Assembly: GCA_002245135.1 (NCBI GenBank)
Contig: NGBS01000624.1
Span: forward strand, 1-45,000
Reading direction: 5' to 3'
Origin: Proteromonas lacertae
Lineage: Eukaryota; Sar; Bigyra; Opalinata; Proteromonadidae
Length of the DNA stretch: 45,000 nt
How positions within the stretch are numbered: the first letter of the stretch is position 1; each line of letters starts with the position of its first letter. Below, in pieces: positions 42,711-45,000 of this stretch. Position numbers and translations under genes: made by a program. The notes under the pieces are model-generated. The model did not search any database. It had not been told where the DNA came from and was given only the letters and a program-made list of their open reading frames with translations.

Positions 42711-43769
42711 ATGTCAAGGAAATTAAGATATTTCTATTTATATTTCTTAATAATAATTTACATTTCATTTAATGTTAGAAATTTTACGAATTATGAAAAA
42801 GCAAAAGAATCTAATAAATATGGCAATATACTAATTTTTGAAGATGTATATAAGAAAGAAGAAATAATACTAGATAAGGCTAAAGATTTGACATTAGAGT
42901 GTCTAAAAAAATATAAAAATCCTGAAATGAGAAGAAGCAAATGTAGTAAATACAAAAATACTATACCATCTTATAATAAAATTCCTTATCATAAAATATA
43001 TGATCAATACAAGGGAGGATTTAATCCTCTTATTGAACCACCACACTATGATGATATAGATATAATAGTTGGTATACCATTTGCACCTCCATTGATTGAT
43101 GGAAGAATAGTAGCTAGAAGAACATACATGAAAGTAAAATATATAGATGGATATAAGGCTATGTATATTCTTTTCACTGGATTAATTCCAGATAAAATAT
43201 ATAGTTACAATTATTCACTATTAAAAGAAGAAGCACAAATTTATAATGATATGATAGTTTTTGATATGATTAATACATATTTTAATATTACAATACTATT
43301 AATGTCAATGCATAAATACATTATAGAAAAATATTCCAAAATAAAATACTTCATTAGATGTAATTTAGACGCTGTTTTTATACCAAGTAGAATTAAAGAC
43401 TTCTTGCATAAAGATTATGATGTTTTATCTCAAATAGGAAGATATATAAGTTGGAAAATTGATTATCCGCAGGGATTTTTTTATATATTTTCCAATAGAA
43501 TGATTAAACTTGTATATGAAATGAGTTTTAAAAGAAAAATTCATAGATTTGATGATTTATTCTATGGCCAGATAATAACTAATGATAAAACAATAAAAAT
43601 ATATGATTTAAAAAATCAAAGTGACTTCTTTTGTACATTTTGTCCATTATTATACCAAAAGACTTTTATATCATTACATGGATATGTATATTCTCCTGCG
43701 TTGATAGAATTGATTTACTTTTATACATTAAATGATAGTAATAAGAATATAATTGAACAATATATATAA
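42711..43769 (+). CDS. GT31-like (beta-1,3-galactosyl/GlcNAc-transferase type) protein, altered DxD
   Basis: 352 residues with an anchor (6-22). IIVGIPFAPPLIDGRIVARR recalls the GT31 R-x-A-(I/V)-R-x-T start; YILFTGLIPD, LLKEEAQIYNDMIVFDMIN and YFNITILLMSMHKYI match the E-x-x-x-Y-x-D-(I/M)-(I/V) ... D-x-Y-x-N-(L/I)T core. The expected metal-binding DDD/EDD is FIRCNLDAVFIPSRI, so only the third Asp remains. Catalytic activity is therefore doubtful or metal-independent. It ends at TAA. Confidence 0.7.
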   Translation: MSRKLRYFYLYFLIIIYISFNVRNFTNYEKAKESNKYGNILIFEDVYKKEEIILDKAKDLTLECLKKYKNPEMRRSKCSKYKNTIPSYNKIPYHKIYDQYKGGFNPLIEPPHYDDIDIIVGIPFAPPLIDGRIVARRTYMKVKYIDGYKAMYILFTGLIPDKIYSYNYSLLKEEAQIYNDMIVFDMINTYFNITILLMSMHKYIIEKYSKIKYFIRCNLDAVFIPSRIKDFLHKDYDVLSQIGRYISWKIDYPQGFFYIFSNRMIKLVYEMSFKRKIHRFDDLFYGQIITNDKTIKIYDLKNQSDFFCTFCPLLYQKTFISLHGYVYSPALIELIYFYTLNDSNKNIIEQYI

Positions 43770-43901
43770 TTGGCAATCCATTTTTATATAATTTTCATTT
43801 ATGTGTAAAAGGTTATTATGAATGAAGTTTTCTTCTTCATTACCTATATTATTTGAATTAATTTCAATATCATATATAATTGAATTATATAATTCAATAT
43901 G

Positions 43902-43953
43902 CATAAGAATATCTAATTAGAATAGACGAAAACCCTCTATAAACCCCATGTTC
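43902..43953 (-). repeat. Third copy of the inverted-repeat-2 end block
   Basis: About 52 bases (starting ATGCATAAGAATATCTAATT) are identical to 33891-33942 in the right arm and to the reverse complement of the left-arm end. It lies alone in the spacer between the GT31-like and GT-D-like genes, without the rest of the arm. Confidence 0.9.
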
Positions 43954-44007
43954 AATTTACATCTTTTCGTTTATAAGTGATATAGATTGTGAAATTAACT
44001 AAACATT

Positions 44008-44853
44008 ATGAATTCTACTTACTTAATTAACATTGCTATATTTATCTTATTAATATATACTCAAAAGGAGAAGATTTTTTATATGTCATTCAAAACAACT
44101 AATGACTATTATTTCATATCAAACACTTTCTTTCAAATGTGGTTTGAAATAGCTGAACAGATAGTTAATATAAAGAGTAGTATATCCATAAGTAGATATG
44201 GTGATGGAGAATATATGATAATGAAAGGTAAAGCTTTTCAAACCCAAGATCATTTTGGATATAAAGGAGGTGAATCTAAAACTAAAGAAGGATTATTTAA
44301 ATCTCTTAAATGTCCTGCTAGTGGAAATTGTTATTATGGAGTATGGTTTGATCATTTATATGAATTTTTAAATTGGAGTAATCAACTCCCTAAATATTTA
44401 TTAACTGCAAATATATTCGTGAATAAAAATTATCCAAAAACAAAATTATTATTAGAATCATTAATACATGACGAAAAAGAAAACATAATCTTGTTTTGCA
44501 ATTATAAAGCAAATTACACTACTTTTGCTAAAATTATATATTACTTTCCTGATGATATAATAACATTTTTTGAGAATAATTGTGATGAGATAGTTAAAAA
44601 TGTAACAGATTTAGCAAAAAATCATAACCATCATTTGTTTATGTTATCAATAGGACCAGTTGCTCCAGTGCTAATATGGCATATGGTAAATGTAAATAGC
44701 AATAATAGATATATTGATTTTGGATCATCAATGGATGAACTTATAAAAGGGAAAACTAATAGACCATATGCTGATTATAATACATTTTATGCAAAACTAA
44801 TTGATCCATCTTTTATAATAAAAGGAAACAATATATCAATAGTTTTTAAGTAG
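44008..44853 (+). CDS. GT-D-fold (DUF1792-like) glycosyltransferase
   Basis: 281 residues with an anchor (5-17). SISISRYGDGEYMIMKG (58-74) matches the S-x-x-R-(F/Y)-GDGE signature of the DUF1792/GT-D fold, whose DGE is the catalytic acidic site. HLFMLSIGPVAPVLIWHM and RYIDFGSSMDEL near the end match the family's C-terminal (I/L)D-(I/F)GS-x-x-D motif. Bacterial members add glucose to glycoprotein glycans. Here a Golgi-type anchor is added. It ends at TAG 44851-44853, only 11 bases from the stop of the opposing gene. Confidence 0.75.
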   Translation: MNSTYLINIAIFILLIYTQKEKIFYMSFKTTNDYYFISNTFFQMWFEIAEQIVNIKSSISISRYGDGEYMIMKGKAFQTQDHFGYKGGESKTKEGLFKSLKCPASGNCYYGVWFDHLYEFLNWSNQLPKYLLTANIFVNKNYPKTKLLLESLIHDEKENIILFCNYKANYTTFAKIIYYFPDDIITFFENNCDEIVKNVTDLAKNHNHHLFMLSIGPVAPVLIWHMVNVNSNNRYIDFGSSMDELIKGKTNRPYADYNTFYAKLIDPSFIIKGNNISIVFK

Positions 44854-44864
44854 TTTTCATATTT

Positions 44865-45000
44865 CTATTTTTCACAAGGTAATCCATATTGATTATAATA
44901 ATACTTTTCGTTTTGTATTAATTTTTCCACTTTTGCATTATAATAGGGATCATAGAAACATTTATTTCTTATATTTAGTTTAGGTACATTACATTCTTTA
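44865..45000 (-). CDS. 3' end of a minus-strand gene running off the window
   Basis: The frame reads KECNVPKLNIRNKCFYDPYY and KVEKLIQNEKYYYNQYGLPC, then TAG at 44865-44867. The end (FYDPYYNAKVEKLI) resembles the C-terminus of the methyltransferase at 37803 (YYDPTFDDKIKKYT), so it is probably another FkbM-type or related glycan enzyme. Only about 45 codons are visible. Confidence 0.5.
   Translation of the reverse strand, partial: KECNVPKLNIRNKCFYDPYYNAKVEKLIQNEKYYYNQYGLPCEK

Noticed and set aside
34500-44010. Trichomonas-type initiator motif before cluster genes
   Set aside because: A TCATTG-like string before the gene at 36885 is not repeated at the same distance before the other starts.
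1-45000. tRNA genes and CRISPR arrays
   Set aside because: No cloverleaf-like segment with A and B boxes and no regularly spaced repeat-spacer pattern was found; the direct and inverted repeats present are long and few.

Overview
The window is very AT-rich eukaryotic DNA from a flagellated protist. It carries a 5S rRNA gene, remnants of an axonemal dynein heavy chain and a calcyphosine-like EF-hand gene, pieces of nuclear genes (CTR9, DDB1) and many very short introns (about 27-42 nt, GTAT...TAG). In the left half, TAA and TAG repeatedly sit in frame where related proteins have Gln or a coiled coil simply continues, and genes close on TGA. This points to a TAR=Gln, TGA-stop nuclear code, as known in oxymonads such as Streblomastix, in hexamitids and in many ciliates. 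I cannot name the species.

Layout. 1-4152 and 6765-10919 are a direct duplication of about 4.15 kb that carries most of a large P-loop NTPase gene plus the first bases of the EF-hand gene. Copy 1 and the stretch 5.1-5.8 kb are full of one-base, mostly homopolymer indels; copy 2 reads cleanly. 4.0-4.7 kb is a CAPSL-like EF-hand gene. 5.1-10.3 kb is the complete NTPase gene (copy 2). 10.9-12.0 kb holds hairpins, a probable Maverick/Polinton DNA polymerase remnant and a DDB1 3' fragment. 12.3-17.0 kb is a second giant NTPase with tandem SPRY-like domains; an LRR-like gene follows. 17.8-19.8 kb (minus strand) is a decayed dynein heavy chain and a Cys-rich fragment. 20.1-21.9 kb is a third, truncated SPRY-NTPase abutting a CTR9 fragment (21.8-23.3 kb). 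24.2 kb is 5S rRNA; 24.5-25.8 kb (minus) is a type I surface protein.

Right half. 25.9-34.4 kb is a mosaic: two large, nearly perfect inverted repeats (arms of about 575 and 464 bp) with broken fucosyltransferase-like, glycosyltransferase and acyltransferase genes between and around them. 34.6-45.0 kb is a compact, intronless cluster of surface-glycan genes, nearly all with an N-terminal membrane anchor: a UDP-GlcNAc 2-epimerase-like protein, FkbM methyltransferases, and GT-A, GT17, fucosyltransferase-like, HtrL/YibB, GT31 and DUF1792/GT-D glycosyltransferases.

How the parts relate. The NTPases have the P-loop, 'SSP' and 'PR' signature of the CRN/RHS NTPase group and form an expanding, recombining family with shared promoter-like motifs. 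The right cluster probably builds or decorates a surface or secreted glycan. The most striking point is a code mismatch: the left-hand genes close on TGA and use TAR as sense, whereas every complete gene in the right cluster closes on TAA or TAG, has no in-frame TAR and has no intron. The cluster may be a transfer, a piece of another genome joined in assembly, or evidence of context-dependent stops. Stretches of more than 300 bases where I see no gene: 4720-5103 (AT-rich spacer), 23255-23773 (featureless), 32569-32950 and 33160-33490 (flanks of the fragment inside the second inverted repeat), and 34361-34568 (short featureless spacer).
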